Part shown: positions 22,457 through 35,381 of the stretch, piece after piece
How positions within the stretch are numbered: the first letter of the stretch is position 1
How the letters are laid out: each line of letters opens with the position of its first letter
Source: Apricaphanius iberus
Taxonomy: Eukaryota > Chordata > Actinopteri > Cyprinodontiformes > Aphaniidae
Assembly: GCA_028564705.1 (NCBI GenBank)
Contig: JAPXFQ010000249.1
Location: forward strand, 1,860,001 to 1,924,000
Length of the DNA stretch: 64,000 bases
Direction of reading: 5' to 3'
Notes under the pieces: generated by a model
Told to the model about the DNA's origin: nothing
Databases searched by the model: none
Seen by the model: only the letters and a program-made list of their open reading frames with translations
Translations under genes and position numbers: made by a program

Positions 22457-25084
22457 CTGAAAGAAAGGAGAAAGAGAATGACAAAGAGAACAGAAAAAGT
22501 CATATCTCACTAAATAGGAATTTCTTTTAGACCTAGCAACTGCAGCTCCATTTATGTAACCTTTAACACAAAAATGTTGAATAAATATTATTTTAACCTA
22601 TTTCAAAAACAATACTTGTTTAGTTTTCTGGGCAGAAAAGCTTATGCACAATCACAGAGTTTTTGGTATTTATTTATAAATTTAGCTACTGGTTTTCCTT
22701 GTGTCATTTTCTCTTACAGTCAAACACAATAGTCTCAAAATATAGTGGGGGAAAAATATATAAATACATTTCTAGATCTCCTTATTGTGGAATCATAACC
22801 ATGCAATAATTCATTACTGTTTATAAACTGAGACAACATAGCTACAGTTCAAGTCCAAAATTTCCATGCATTGATAAAATAGACATGGTAGTAACATTAA
22901 TTTGGGGCTTTTTGTAACTCATTTTAAATGTTTTTCTACAGGAGGGGAATCATGGGAGTTGCCAGATCCATTTTACTGGTAAATGTGCCTTACAATATAT
23001 CTGCTGAGCCCCAGTAAAATTTCTTAATTAAAATCTGGAGAAATATTTAACACAGGATTTAAAAAAATAAATAAATCATCCTTAGATAAGCACTTAATGT
23101 TTACCAAGTATTAAACCAGTTCATCTTTTTAGGGGGCCTAAACGTTTATGGAAAAAAAAAGAAACTTTTTGTTAAATGGATGAGCAGAATGATTAAGTGT
23201 AAATAAAAATGTTTAAAGAAAATTAGAAAAAGCAAATACTGATTTGTAAATATAAAAAAATATATAATCTTTCCTTCAAAGCAATCAGACTTATGTAATT
23301 GCAAGTTCTCTAAGAACACCTCGGCAATTGGGTGTTCCAGCGGGACTAGGACATCATACACACATCAAAATTAGTTTTAGAATGAATAAAGAAGCTTGGT
23401 ATCAAGCTTTTAAAAGTGGTCTTGCTAATGTCTATTGAACAAGATGTTAAATCCTTTGGAGAAGCAGGTCTTCCAGATTTACAGTACATTGACCCGAAGC
23501 TTACATCTGATTTGTTAAAAAAGTTGCTTAAGAACAACAAATTCACAAGTCAAGTTCTTATAGGAGGAATGTTCCAAAATTCCAGCAATTAAAGAGAGAA
23601 GCCTGGCATTTGGCATAATTAAATATTTTTGGTACTGCTAACTGACCCAAAACAGTGAAAAAGGCTTAGTCTTTGATTACTTTTAAACACTGAGAAAAAA
23701 AGGTTTTCTCTTTTTTCACACTGTATTTGAGCATCTAGCTATGTTGTTTATTTTACTTTTATCTGTATAAAAAACAAAAACATTTCCACATCTACATGAA
23801 AAAAAATTAAAACAGGTTTTTTAAGTCTAAGCAAATGTACAACTACTACTTTTTAATATTATTCATCCTTGCCAGAATCCATCACTCTATATTAAACTAC
23901 ATCCAAAAACCATCAAAACTAGATGTCTTGACTGTGTAAGGTCTGCCTTTGTTCTTTATTCCATTTTACACTATTAAATTCTGAATAACCTTATTCTTCT
24001 TTACGAGTAAAAGTCACAACCACAGAGGGTAGGAGGCAAAGTAGCTTCATTGAATAAATTACACATTCTTAATTCTCAGTCCCTTTAGGCCTGACCAGCT
24101 CTCTCCTGGGAGTTTTTTTTCCATTTGAGGTCATTTTAACTCTGTTGTGCTCCACTCCGGAGAGAAAATCTGAGAGAGATATGAATTATAGCTAAAAGTA
24201 ACAGGATGACACGCTTATTAATGTTTTACAAAGAAAATAGATAATTATCAGAAAGGCTGCACTTTTTCCTACATGTGATAATTACTACCCAATAATGACA
24301 TGCACGTAAAGGGAACAAAAAGACCAATGCCTGGAAGAAGTTTCTTAATGAAGATTTACATTTTTCCCTGAAGTATAAAGAGTAGTATGAATAAAACAAA
24401 GTCTTCAAGCAACAACTCAATTTTATCAAAAGCCTTGCCATTGGGCAGCTAGCTTATTATTTGCTACTGGGCTTAATATAAACATTTGATAGTCTTGCTT
24501 TAGCAAACAGCATGCTGAAACAAAGCTGTTCTTTGTAGTTAAGCATCCTCAAGATCCAGCCTAAAGTTGCCCAAAGGCTTCGGCAGAAAACAACAAAGTC
24601 TTTGAAGGATCCACAAACTGGAGAGGGGATGAGGCCAGCACACCAACTCAAGATATGGAATTATGGCTTGGGAGGATTGAACCTGAGAATGAGATGACAC
24701 ACTTCTCCTTGCCTATATCCCTCTATCTCTGTAACACATGGAGAAAGACAAAAAGAAACAAGCCAAGTTTTTCCCTTCCTAACCCCTTGTTCCTGGAAAC
24801 ACAAACACCTTTTTGAGATGCTGCTAAATGTTTCCTCTGTGTTCTGCAACACTGATTTGTTGATGGAAAGGTGCTGTTTTTGTTTTGTGATAAACTGCCA
24901 GTAACTTGTAAGCATTTGTAAGAAAAAATTGCAGTTTCTTCCAGTAGGTGTGATCAGCATGAAGAGATATCTGTTTCAACACATTTATAGTGTTGTCAGC
25001 ACGGATGAAAATGGCAGAGAAACTCCCCAATGTTGGTAACACAAACTCCCCTTGGTTTGTTGTTCTAATAAAAATAGGTATAAT
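22457..25084. other. Start of the 22 kb cadm2 intron, non-coding
   Basis: AT-rich with many short open frames and no recognised exon. The segment 23290-23530 (AACACCTCGGCAATTGGGTG and following) might be part of an old retroelement but cannot be assigned. Confidence 0.45.
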
Positions 25085-25636
25085 TTTTTGATAATTACAG
25101 CCAAAAGTTTATTGTTGTGCCATTTGTAATTTTGTACTCCACAGTGGCAAACACTTTGCTGAATCTATTCACATTCAGTTCCCCTGAGTCAATACTTTGC
25201 AGAACCAACTTTCAATGCAATTACACCTGCAAGTCTTTTGGGGGTTGTCTCTGCCTTTTACATTTACACTGAATGTGTGTTTGCATATCTCTCAAGCTCA
25301 GTCACCTTAGATGGAGAGCATCTGTTCACATCAGTTTTCAAGGCTTCCCACAGATTCTTTACTGGATATAGGCTTATACTTTGAGTAGACCATCCCAAAA
25401 CATAAATATGCCCCAAACTAAACAATTTCAGGTGAATGTTTGCCTTAGTATCAAGCTTCTTGCACCTGGTTTTCAGCTATCTTCCTAATATCTCTAAGCA
25501 GTTTTCAAGTCCCTGTTAAAGAAGAGCATTCTCAGAAGTAAGAAGATGTCATATTTTATGGTGGATAGTGTGTTCAGAGGGATGTGCAGTTTAAAATTTT
25601 GAGAAAGCACTGCATTTTGCACATATGTCAAACACT
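25085..25636 (-). mobile_element. Tc1/mariner 5' region, minus strand
   Basis: GAGTCAATACTTTGCAGAAC, GCAATTACACCTGCAAGTCT and CCACAGATTCTTTACTGGAT on the plus strand are the reverse complement of the C-terminal and central parts of the same Tc1 family as at 18785 and 46060. It ends near GTGTTCAGAGGGATGTGCAG. No intact frame remains. Confidence 0.8.
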
Positions 25637-25639
25637 TTA

Positions 25640-25790
25640 AGCCTAGTTTACGCTTCATGGTCAGCAATTTTGGACCTACACATATTGACAGATGTGTTTT
25701 ACTTTTTATACTTCTCTGTTGTAGTCAGTGTTGCAAAAGAATTCCTCACCAGGACAGCAGGGGGCTATGGTAGGCCGTGTCGTACTAAAG
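25640..25790. mobile_element. Truncated copy of the AGCCTAG MITE
   Basis: It starts TTA then AGCCTAGTTTACGCTTC, the TIR of the element at 11537, and shares the internal ACCAGGACAGCAGGGG block. The right terminus is missing. It directly follows a Tc1 fossil, as does the first copy. Confidence 0.7.
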
Positions 25791-26639
25791 TGTCAAAGGT
25801 GCAACTAAACAAAAATGAGTAACTAGTGACAGTAGAATAGAATAGAACATGGAAATGTCCCTTCGGCTCTCCAGGACAAAAAACATTAATCCATTCAGAC
25901 ACACATTTTGACACTATATGTTATGGTTTGATCCTATTGTTAACACTGGTTGAGAATCATTAGAGTACAATGAGAAAAATTCTTACATATATAGTTTGTT
26001 GCCAAAGGCACCCTCTAACACCTTCCAGATCTCAGGAGTTCAAAATGGCAAAATGGTGCTCCTGTCTGCTACAATATTCCTTGCTGTGTTCCTTGTCCTT
26101 TCAGCCGCCAGCTGGGATATTTTTATAGTCTGCCAACTATTTTGTCTGCCTATGAAACAATCCATAAAGGTTTTCCCATAGATCTGCAGCTTACATGACC
26201 AAACCAAGTTGCAAGTTGTAGTTGAAATACCCAACAGTTGCTTTATACACAAGCTCTATAGTTATAAACAAGCTTGTGGTTTGTGACAACAAATGAGGAT
26301 GATGAAACGGGTAAGACAACACAGTGAACATTCCCTTCAATCCACCATTCTAGTTATTTAATCATCAAGTCAATAACTTGTGTGATGTTGTGGCACCTAG
26401 CATAACATATAATTTTAATAATATGATGCGACTCCACATAACTCAGAAACGTTGTCTTGTAGCTCCTAAGACTTAGAAATGAAAAATCAGCTTCAAGCTG
26501 AATAAGCTGACAAGTATAGAGTGGTAAAGATTAATTCATGAGTGAATATTTTTAGTATTTATATAATGAAAAGAATGGTGTAAACCTGCTCCAGATGAAA
26601 AGTTCCCTGCTGGCTGATTCAGCACTACAATAATAAAAA
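25791..26639. other. Non-coding intron sequence
   Basis: No exon or RNA gene recognised; overlapping 60-70 codon frames on both strands near 26000-26250 carry no motif. Confidence 0.45.
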
Positions 26640-26644
26640 TGGCT

Positions 26645-27150
26645 ATGTTTACATGGACACAATCATCGGATTAAAAAACTGATCAGGATAAAAATGCTTC
26701 ATGTAAACACGCCATTCAGATTACTCTGACCCAATCAAACTCATTTAGATCAAAATTCCATTCCGAGTAGCTATGCTTACATTTGAAAAATATCTTTAAT
26801 CCAATCATAGTTCTGGTTAGCGTTTACATCCACTACATGTCTGAACGGAATAAATCATTATGACATGCGCAGAACTATCTAACACACCGAAGAATAAATA
26901 GACTTCCGTTGTAAACGAACATGGCTGCGGCCATTAAAAACGGAGGACTACAATGTTCTTCAGAGCGCGCCGTTATTTACTTTTTTCTTACGGTTTTACA
27001 TCTACAAGCCTTCGTTCTAACGTAAACAATCGAATTATATACCAAATAACTTTTTTTTAAGCAGACATATTGTATGTCTATACACAACTTAACAGACATG
27101 CGCAGGAATGACCTACATTTGGAATAAGAGTTTACATGCACCAGGATAGG
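26645..27150. repeat. MITE-like block rich in GTTTACATG motifs
   Basis: The phrases TGTTTACATGGACACAAT, ATGTAAACACGCCATTC, GTTTACATCC and GTTTACATGCACCAG recur across a 500-bp block, with ACATGCGCAG twice. Teleost MITEs with TTTACATG termini look like this. Clean inverted ends or a duplication were not found. Confidence 0.45.
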
Positions 27151-28559
27151 ATTAACTATCGGCACTGCACACAATACAACAAAATTGGATGCCAGTCCTC
27201 TCGGTGCTAAAACAAATAAAGTTTAAAATAATATAAGACAGTGCAAAACATACTACCATGTATGCATGTACTGAAGTGACAGTGGGGTAGAGTAGGAAAA
27301 TTGCTAAAAGTGCACATAGATGGACACTGTATACTTTTCTGACTTTTGAAAGCAACTGGTTGCATTTTTATTTGTAAAATTTGTTGTAAACATTTTTGCT
27401 ACACCAGCCACTACTAGACTATTTTTAATTTTTTCTGACTTAAAATCTGCATTAAATACATTAAAGTTTTTAGTTTTAATGAGAGAAATGAACAAAAACT
27501 CCCTGTATGTTTAGTGGTATAATAACTTATTATTCTCAGTTTCATTATATATGTTTGTCAATGGAAGAATAAAGCTAAATTTGTCAGATTCTTCTATAAA
27601 CAACTTTAAAAAGGCCCATTAACAATGTCTGCCATTCAATTGATGCAGTGTCTCTTTTTAAATACCAAAGAGTGACCCAATGTAATACAGACAGCTGATA
27701 ATTTCAAGTGACATTTAAAGGTAAAAGGATTGAGCTCATTTTCTGTAATTCGTGAACATCACATTACTATTCAGAACTGAAATATATCCAAATGTCGGTT
27801 GCTGAAATATTGAATATCATAGACAAAACCAAAGAAAAGACCTAAACGAACAGTTAAAAAAGGAGTGTCCTGACTTGTGCTATTTTGTTGAAAAGTCAAT
27901 GGCATTAAAATCAAATGAGTCAAAGGCCAATGATCGAATAAGATCTACAACCCAAAGACAAGTATTGTCTGTTACTCAAATGTCTAAGATTATAACAAAC
28001 CTCTAGGAATCCAATCCAGTGAAAGAGCCCAGATTGTGGGTAGATCTGTCACAATCAGACCCAAATGCCATGCCTGACAATTTTTTTTCCAGGTACTTTG
28101 GGAAATCAATGTGATGAAAAGGTTCATTTCACCTAAACCCTAGATAGCTCTGCTACTGTTCATTCTGCTTAGGCAGATACATAAATCTGTACTCTGACCT
28201 TGTGTATGCAGCAGCCTTGTGGCATGGCAGGTGTGCATCTGTTGTGATGGAGGCCTGCCCAAGGTTGTCTCAGATCAGATGACTAATCTAATAAAATGAG
28301 AAACCTTAGATTCTGATTTATGCCGGAAGTAAAGCTAAATTAGTGTCACTAATTTTAATTAGTTTAACAAATTTAGCACCACTGATTTATATGTAAACCA
28401 ATAAAACGAAATTTATCTTTCTTTGGATCAAGAAATGTTTGTTTGAGAATTCTCTGGATGAGAGTAATCAACTTTGGAAAATTACTTAATTTATGTCTTG
28501 ATCACGACAGTAAAACAACCCAATTCCCATGTTTTGATCAAATAAGGAGTGTTCAAACA
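27151..28559. other. Non-coding intron sequence
   Basis: AT-rich, no gene or clear element recognised. Confidence 0.45.
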
Positions 28560-29751
28560 CGGCTAGTGAGATTAATTTCTGTTCTTAAACAATCTATTAA
28601 ACCGAGTTCTATTTGAACCATTAATAGCGATCTTTGTTTAGGAAACGCCGATCTAAACAAAACACGTGGGCTTCCTTAGCTGTAGCTCTCTGCGATGCAT
28701 GTGGAGCATTTAGAGTGGCTCAAATACATTTACTAAACATTAAACAAAAAGGGAAAAACTCCTGTCTGATTCAGTAGCTCAAATTACAGGATTTAAAACA
28801 ACTCTTTGTCAGGAGAAGGCTTTTAAAAAGCACTGAATAAAGGTCCAGGCCAAAGCCTGGTTTACCCAAAGATAGCAGATGAAACTTAAAAAGATATAAG
28901 TAAGAAGAAAAGGAAAACCTTCAAAACTAGTTTTCCTAACTAATTTGCTTCTGCCCAAACAGACCTTAGAACGTTTAAAGTCCTCCGAGTTGCTGTTCGT
29001 CGATGAGGAAAAGGGGATTCTCCAGGTGGTGTTAACCAGCAAGCTAACAAAGAATCCCTAATCTGGCTAGCAGCAGTGGGAAGTTTCTGGCTTTGGTTTC
29101 CTCCTGGCTGGCTGCGCGGCTATCGGCGTCCACCTTTTTAACAGTACCTTTTTGGAGCGCTCCAGTTCTACATTCACCTCTTATTGGCTCGGTGGCTAAA
29201 TGAGGATTCTGATTGGTTCAGCTCTCGGCACATGTGGCTCAGCTCCCATTTCTCAGCGGTTGGCCGCCTGAAACTCAACGGGGTTTCGTCGGGCTCTGGG
29301 GATAAAATCAATCTTCAAGATTCACCTGGAGTGGTCTTTCGATTCCTGTGGAGCAAGTTTCTCCAGAAACTCATGCTTTCCTCTGCTAGCCAAGGAATAG
29401 GATTGAAGGTCTGTTTCTCTTCTGTTGCCCACCACGGCCGGCAGCAGCATGCGGGATGGTCTGCAGAGTTTAGGCAGAACAACGGTGGGTTTCTTTATCA
29501 ATGTTTTTCAGCCACCTGATCGATCGTCCATCGGTGTTGGTCAAACAAGTTCCTCCTTGAACTCAGACGTATCTCCTTCGCCCACAAAGGAAGGGTCTTT
29601 GAGTCTTCGCCTTGGCAGCCCCGGCCGGAGGCCATGTGGCTAAGAACGGGCCGCTGGTGGGTCAGGCCTATTTTTAGGTTGCGTTTGTTTCCACGCCCTG
29701 TGGGGCTAGAGCAGAGTAGCGCCACCTGATGGCTGTGTGTGTCCCCAACAG
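28560..29751 (-). mobile_element. Possible solo LTR, minus strand
   Basis: A 1.2 kb GC-richer block that, read on the minus strand, begins TGTTGGGGACACACACAG at 29751, has two CCAAT boxes (29216-29212 and 29187-29183) and a TATA-like TTAAAAAG about 45 bp further (near 29140). This is the layout of an LTR promoter. I could not find the matching CA end with a 4-6 bp target duplication, nor any internal retroviral or Gypsy-type coding region, so the far end is approximate. Open frames on both strands inside it are incidental. A CpG-richer cellular promoter is the alternative. Confidence 0.4.
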
Positions 29752-32700
29752 TAGGTATGTGCATAGTTTTGCACTGTAACTGGGATACAAAACATCCTTA
29801 TTAGACAGTTTGTAATTTTTTGTATATTTTAACCATGAGAGCTAAAACTTGTTTAGTTTGATTATGTCTAGAAAGGGGATAGAACATTTGAAACTATCAA
29901 TTGAATTAAATCTAATAATAGTGAGGTGTATTTTGAGATTAGATCACCCCTCAGATAACTGCAGACAGAAACTCTAGAATTATAATCATGATACAGCATT
30001 CTTTAACAAACAGATTGTAAAAAAAATATCTAAACTCTAATGATGCATGATTTTCCTGAAAGCCTAGACACAAAAAATATATTTTACATCCATCCATTAC
30101 TTTTGGAGCCAAATTGAGATTTCTCAGGTTCAGTCAAAATATTTTACATCTGTGTTCACATTTCACCATTTCTGCATAGCCTATAACCACTTTGAGCTAG
30201 TCTCGAAATGTGAAAGCACTAGCTGTCCTTCAATGAGAACACAGAATCCTGGCAAGCAACCCCTGCCTGCTTTCCATCCATGGGCTCCACTCTTTGCAAT
30301 TAGAGGGTGTTTGCTGCTGGCTGTGCTCGCTTGGTGGCTGTGTGGGTGATTTTGGACAAGTTCCAAGTATATAGTGGTATAGGCAGGGGGCTCTTCTGCA
30401 CCACACATGTGGCTACAATTAACAGAAGGAAAGAGACTTGTTCCAGAGGGCCATTGTCACTGCCTGCTCGCTCAGAAATCCCACAGAGCAGATGCTACTC
30501 AAATTAGACTAATTTTCACTGCTTGAAGCGGTATACCAAAGAAGGAGGAAATCTTTTTATGGCTTTACATATACCTGATTCTAAGAGGGAGTAATGAGAC
30601 TGAATATATTTGGTGTTTCTCAGATCTGTAACATATAAGCTTAATTGCACGCTGCACGGCTGAATTTATCTATTTACTTCAGCTATTAAGTTAACATAGG
30701 AAACTTATACTTTCATTATACACAAAGTGATCATTTTCAGGTGTTTTTTTCTTATATTTTGGATGATTATATCTCAAAGTAAATGGAAAATATTAATATT
30801 ACATGCAAATATATATATTTATATAAACGTGTTATGGCTATACTAAGGCCTATATACTCAGCAGGAAGCCACTGAAACCCTCACTAAGATGGTAAGCTAC
30901 AAAACGTCCTACTACATGTCATTGTAAAACAAAGTGGTGGTATCCAAGCATATAATGGGAAAGTTAAGTGAAGAAGAAGAAGTTTGGTAGTAAAGGGTTC
31001 ACAAGCAACATTGATAGCTATAAACTGAATGGGAAACAGAGTTAATTAAAAGTGTTGGGGAGATTCATAAGACATGGACTAGGTGACAGATACATTTCTG
31101 GTGCTAAGCCACCTCTCAACCAGATAAGTCAAAAGCATCTGAACTCGGATGAGGATAAAAAGAAGATTTTGCCTTTCTGAAATTACTAAAATCAATTAAC
31201 TTCCTTAATGCTATTCTACTTTTTTGAGCTATAACTCTATACTTTGTTCACAATTGAAGTGACAAGACACACAATGAGAACTTTTTACCCAAAGCTTAAA
31301 TTCTAGATATGTTAAGAAGCTATTATAAATAGTATGTGAAAAGTTCAACAAAATCTAGTGTTTTGTTGTTCGTCACATTAGCAGTCACAGGAAAGTGTAC
31401 TGATGCCATAATGGCAAATTCACATTTCAGTGAAGCTAGAAGTAAAGCAGTATACTTAAAAGCCCATTAGTCCCTTAAGAAAGACATTAGCCCTGGCCAA
31501 GAGGCCCCTTTCAGCATTTTTGTTCCTTGTAAAAACATTAACTAAAAAGTAAACACCACTTTAAAGAACAAACGTGTGGCTTCTTACTAGTGAAAAATCT
31601 TTCAAAGACTTAAAATCAACAACAAATGTTGTGTATTCACGAGATTTGCGATTTAAATGTGCTTTTACGGGTGCTCAAGGCTGTAATTGCATCCTTGGTA
31701 ATTATCCTTCATTCTCTCAGGCTAATGAATGTTTTAATGCTCACGTTAGAGCATTCATTTAGCACATAACAGCATTTTGATTACAACAAGCCAATTAAGA
31801 TCAATTTTGCTTTGTGACCTTTATGATTCATTCTGAGTTCCCCAATTAAATGTCATGAATGATGAACCATGAACTTAGAAAAGATGAGAATGAAATAGAG
31901 ATATGGACAATGTAATGAATAAAAGTGATGTCACTTTGGAGCTTGATACATACATCTATAATACGTATATATTGTTTAAATAATTATAAATTCACATATT
32001 ACAACACATGATGTTGATGAAATTAGCTAGCTTACATTCATATAAAACCCACAGTAGGTTTTTATGATTGTAATATTCATATTTACCATATCTGATCAAA
32101 GTTTCTGTATGCCTTATGAAATGGCATTACCTTTCTCTGTAGCCTCACTAGCATTTTATCCTTTTCCCAAAGAAGCCAGAGTGAAATAAATCATAATGAA
32201 GACAGCAGTGGACAGCTCTATTCTCATTTATACTGCACAGTAATAATAATTCACACAGAAGTGACTTATAGTAGGGATAATTCAACAAAACTCATATGGT
32301 CTGAATCATATTTTTTATTAGGGCAGCCTGCCTAAGCGCAGGTTCCTAACAGTGACCACTAATTGGCCTAATGTATGAGGGAATCCATGGCCTAACTATT
32401 AAGGCAATTTATCTCTGTTTTCTTAAGTCTGCACAGAAACCAGCTCATTGCCATAGTGTAATCTGGAACCTCTGTGATGGTCACATTCACCCTAGAATTG
32501 GAAATACATAATAAATGAGACTAGGGAACCCATGGAGCAAGCTGGCATGATATAAGACAAGGCTAAGCTTACACTGGGTTACCATGAGACCCCAACTTCA
32601 ATGCATAGAGCTTTAATGGCCAACTCCGAAATAGTGTTCTATATACCCTCTGTCATTTTCAGGACAAATTCATATATATCAGTGCTTCTCGATTATTTTC

Positions 32701-33470
32701 TTCCGTCACCTTCACTGTTTTTCTTTTCAACTCCCCACCCTTATGAATCTATTTAATTGTGTTAGAAATGCTTTATATCAAAAGCTAATTTTTTCCATTT
32801 AGATTTCTCTGAATACTTTTTCTATTCTAACCATATTTATTAAACCAAAGAGTGTGTAATTGTGGTGAGGGAAAGCAATTTACCAGATAACCAAATAGAT
32901 CCACATTTACTGTTATTCACAACTATTTTCCCAAGTCTAACACTGCTGTGGTTCATGCATTTCATGGCATGTTTTTCTTCATGCCATTTTTAAAGAACTA
33001 AAACATCCTTTGTGCGAAACGAATTATCTCATATTTATTTTTCATATTATAAAGGAAACAGTAAATATTCGTGTTAACTCCATATTGATCAAAACCTTTG
33101 TTCATTTTTTTCCTGCTCCTTCCCAGACGCCAGTGAAATAAATGCATGTCATGCCAGTGTTTTTGTGTCTAGTCTTCCTGCAGCGCTCCGTTTGTGTTTT
33201 TTCCCTGAGAGAGCTAATTTCTCCTCCTAGTTTCTGAGGATATTTTTTACTATCAGTGATCATCACTGGGAGCTTACACAACCTATAGAAAGATTGTTCT
33301 CCCGATTCTTAAACATATCTGACCGTAACGCTGAGCTTCAAGTTGTTTTTGTTTTTTTGGTGGGTTGGGGGGCATCTGTGTTTCTGTGAAGTTTTCTCGC
33401 TGTCAGGTTTAGACTGCTAGACGGCGGGCACAGTGGATGACTTTTAAATAATACATTTCTATTCTATTGC
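29752..33470. other. Non-coding intron, some candidate conserved sequence
   Basis: No exon, RNA or element recognised over 3.7 kb, the longest repeat-poor stretch in the large intron. Parts rich in TAAT and other homeodomain-like core motifs (31560-31870 and 32320-32500) read like conserved non-coding DNA, which large neural adhesion-gene introns often contain, but conservation cannot be judged here. Confidence 0.4.
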
Positions 33471-35308
33471 GTGACACAAGTGTTTGATACATCAGACAAA
33501 ACAGAACTCAATACTTGGTACAGAAACCTTTGTTTGCAATTTCAGAGATCAGACGTTTTTATGTAGTTCTTCACAAGGGCCCTCTTTTATCAAATGTCCA
33601 TAGAAACTGTCCTGTATTTTACCCTACAAATTAAATTTAGAATGTTCGTAGGAACAGTCAAAAGTCTGATTTATAAAATGCGCGGTGGCCACTCGTACGC
33701 ACACTCTTCCGCATTCATGTGTTGATAAATCCCACTTGTACGTACCCAGGTCCTCGTGCCCGGTCACAGTCATTTGCACTCAATCGAATCGCCCTGAATT
33801 AACCATATTTGGTAACACCACATCGTCTGTCACGTGCATTAAGTCCTTGCGTTTTTCCTTAAAATAATGGCCAAGAGAGAGCGAAAAAAGGAATTTCAGT
33901 GACAGAGAGATCAAGGTGTACATAGGTAGGGCAATAAAAAAGTATTTGTGATGAAAATTGTCAGTTAATACAAATTAATTTAATCATCAATAGTTTTTCC
34001 CATTAATTGGTTTTTCTGCTTAATTTCCCCAAGCACACATCCACTATACACAAAAAAACTTGCTTGGTGAACATTATAAAATTATGTACATAATTTCCCC
34101 ATAACTGATTTGGGTTGATTTAGCAATAGTTAATTTTTAAAGTGAACTAAATGTAAAGATGTTGGGTCAACCTAATACATTTAGGTTGCTATAAGGCACA
34201 AAAATTAACAGCAGAGAATGGGACCAATCGAACTCAGAAAAGGGCCTCTATTTTTTGAGCACCAGCACTAAGCACTTTGCTACACAATAACTCAGAAACT
34301 TTGTATATAATAACACATATTACTTTATTTCCAGTGTTAACTAAAAATTATTAAAATATTATAAAGACCTGCCAAATTCCCTTTTTTCGTGAAAAAAAGT
34401 GAAGGAATTGTATTACTAAAATCATTATAATCATGTATAATCATATTCCATCCTCCCCTCAATACGGTGCAGTCGTCCTGTCCCCTTTGCAGAAAAGCAT
34501 CCCCAAAGAATGATGTTTGCACCTCCATGCTTCACAATTGGGATGGTATTCTTGTGTTGTAATCATCCTTCTTATTCCAAACGTGGCGAGTGGAGTTTAG
34601 ACCAAAAAGCTCTACTTTTGTCGCATCGGACCACATGACTTTCTCCCATTTCTCCTCTGGATTATTCAGATGGTCATTGGCAAACTTCAGAAAGGCCCTG
34701 ACATCTGCTGGCCTGAGCAGGGGTAGATTGCATCCTTTTAATCCATGACAGTGGAGTGTGTTACGGATGGTTTTCTTTCCGACTGTGGTCCCAGCTCTAC
34801 TCAGGTCATTGACCAGGTCCCGCTGTATAATTTCTGGGCTCATCCCTCACTGTCCTCATGATCATGGTGCCCCTACGAGGAGAGATCTTGCATGGCGCTC
34901 CAAACCAAGGGAGATTGACCGTCATCTTGAACTTCTCATTTTCTAATATTTGCACCAACAGTTGTCACCTTCTCACCAAGCTGGTTGCCTATTGTCCTGT
35001 AGCCCATCCTGACCTTTTGCAGGTCTACAATTTCATCCCTGACGTCCTTGCCCAGCTCTCTGGTCTTGGCCATTGTGGAGAGGTTGGAGTTTGTTTCTGT
35101 GTGTGAACAGGTGTCTTTTATACAGGTAACAAGTTCAAACAGGTGTAGTTAATACAGATTATGAGTGGAAAACAGGAGGGCTTCTTAAAGAAGACCAACA
35201 GGTCTGTGGGAGCCTAAATTGTTACTGGTTGATAGGCGATCAAATACTTATGTCATGCAATAAAATGGAAATTAGTTATTTAAAAATCATAAATAATCCA
35301 CTGTGATT
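33471..35308 (-). mobile_element. Tc1/mariner element, minus strand, interrupted
   Basis: The plus-strand text runs from GTGACACAAGTGTTTGATAC at the 3' end, through CACCAACAGTTGTCACCTTC and CCATTGTGGAGAGGTTGGAG, to GGTGTCTTTTATACAGGTAA and GATCAAATACTTATGTC near the 5' end. This is a well-known teleost Tc1 family. About 33560-34470 is foreign or rearranged sequence that replaces the second half of the transposase. The 5' edge runs into the (TA)n tract at 35311. Confidence 0.85.
34337..34843 (-). pseudogene. Tc1-like transposase fragment, frameshifted
   Basis: Minus-strand frames at 34532-34843 and 34337-34528 together give the central part of a Tc1 transposase. They include part of the second helix-turn-helix and linker (SRAGTTVGKKTIRNTLHCHG), the first catalytic Asp in WSDATKVELFG, and after a frameshift [15 protein letters not shown] (the second frame shown here in register). 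The second catalytic Asp and the Glu are absent because the element is interrupted below about 34470. The protein cannot be active. The usual family length is about 340 residues; about 150 remain. Confidence 0.85.

Positions 35309-35310
<2 letters not shown>

Positions 35311-35375
<65 letters not shown>
35311..35375. repeat. (TA)n microsatellite
   Basis: A run of about 32 TA units. It is the left part of a tract that continues at 36942-36958 and 38494-38560 when the two Tc1 elements inside it are removed. Confidence 0.97.
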
Positions 35376-35377
<2 letters not shown>

Positions 35378-35381
<4 letters not shown>

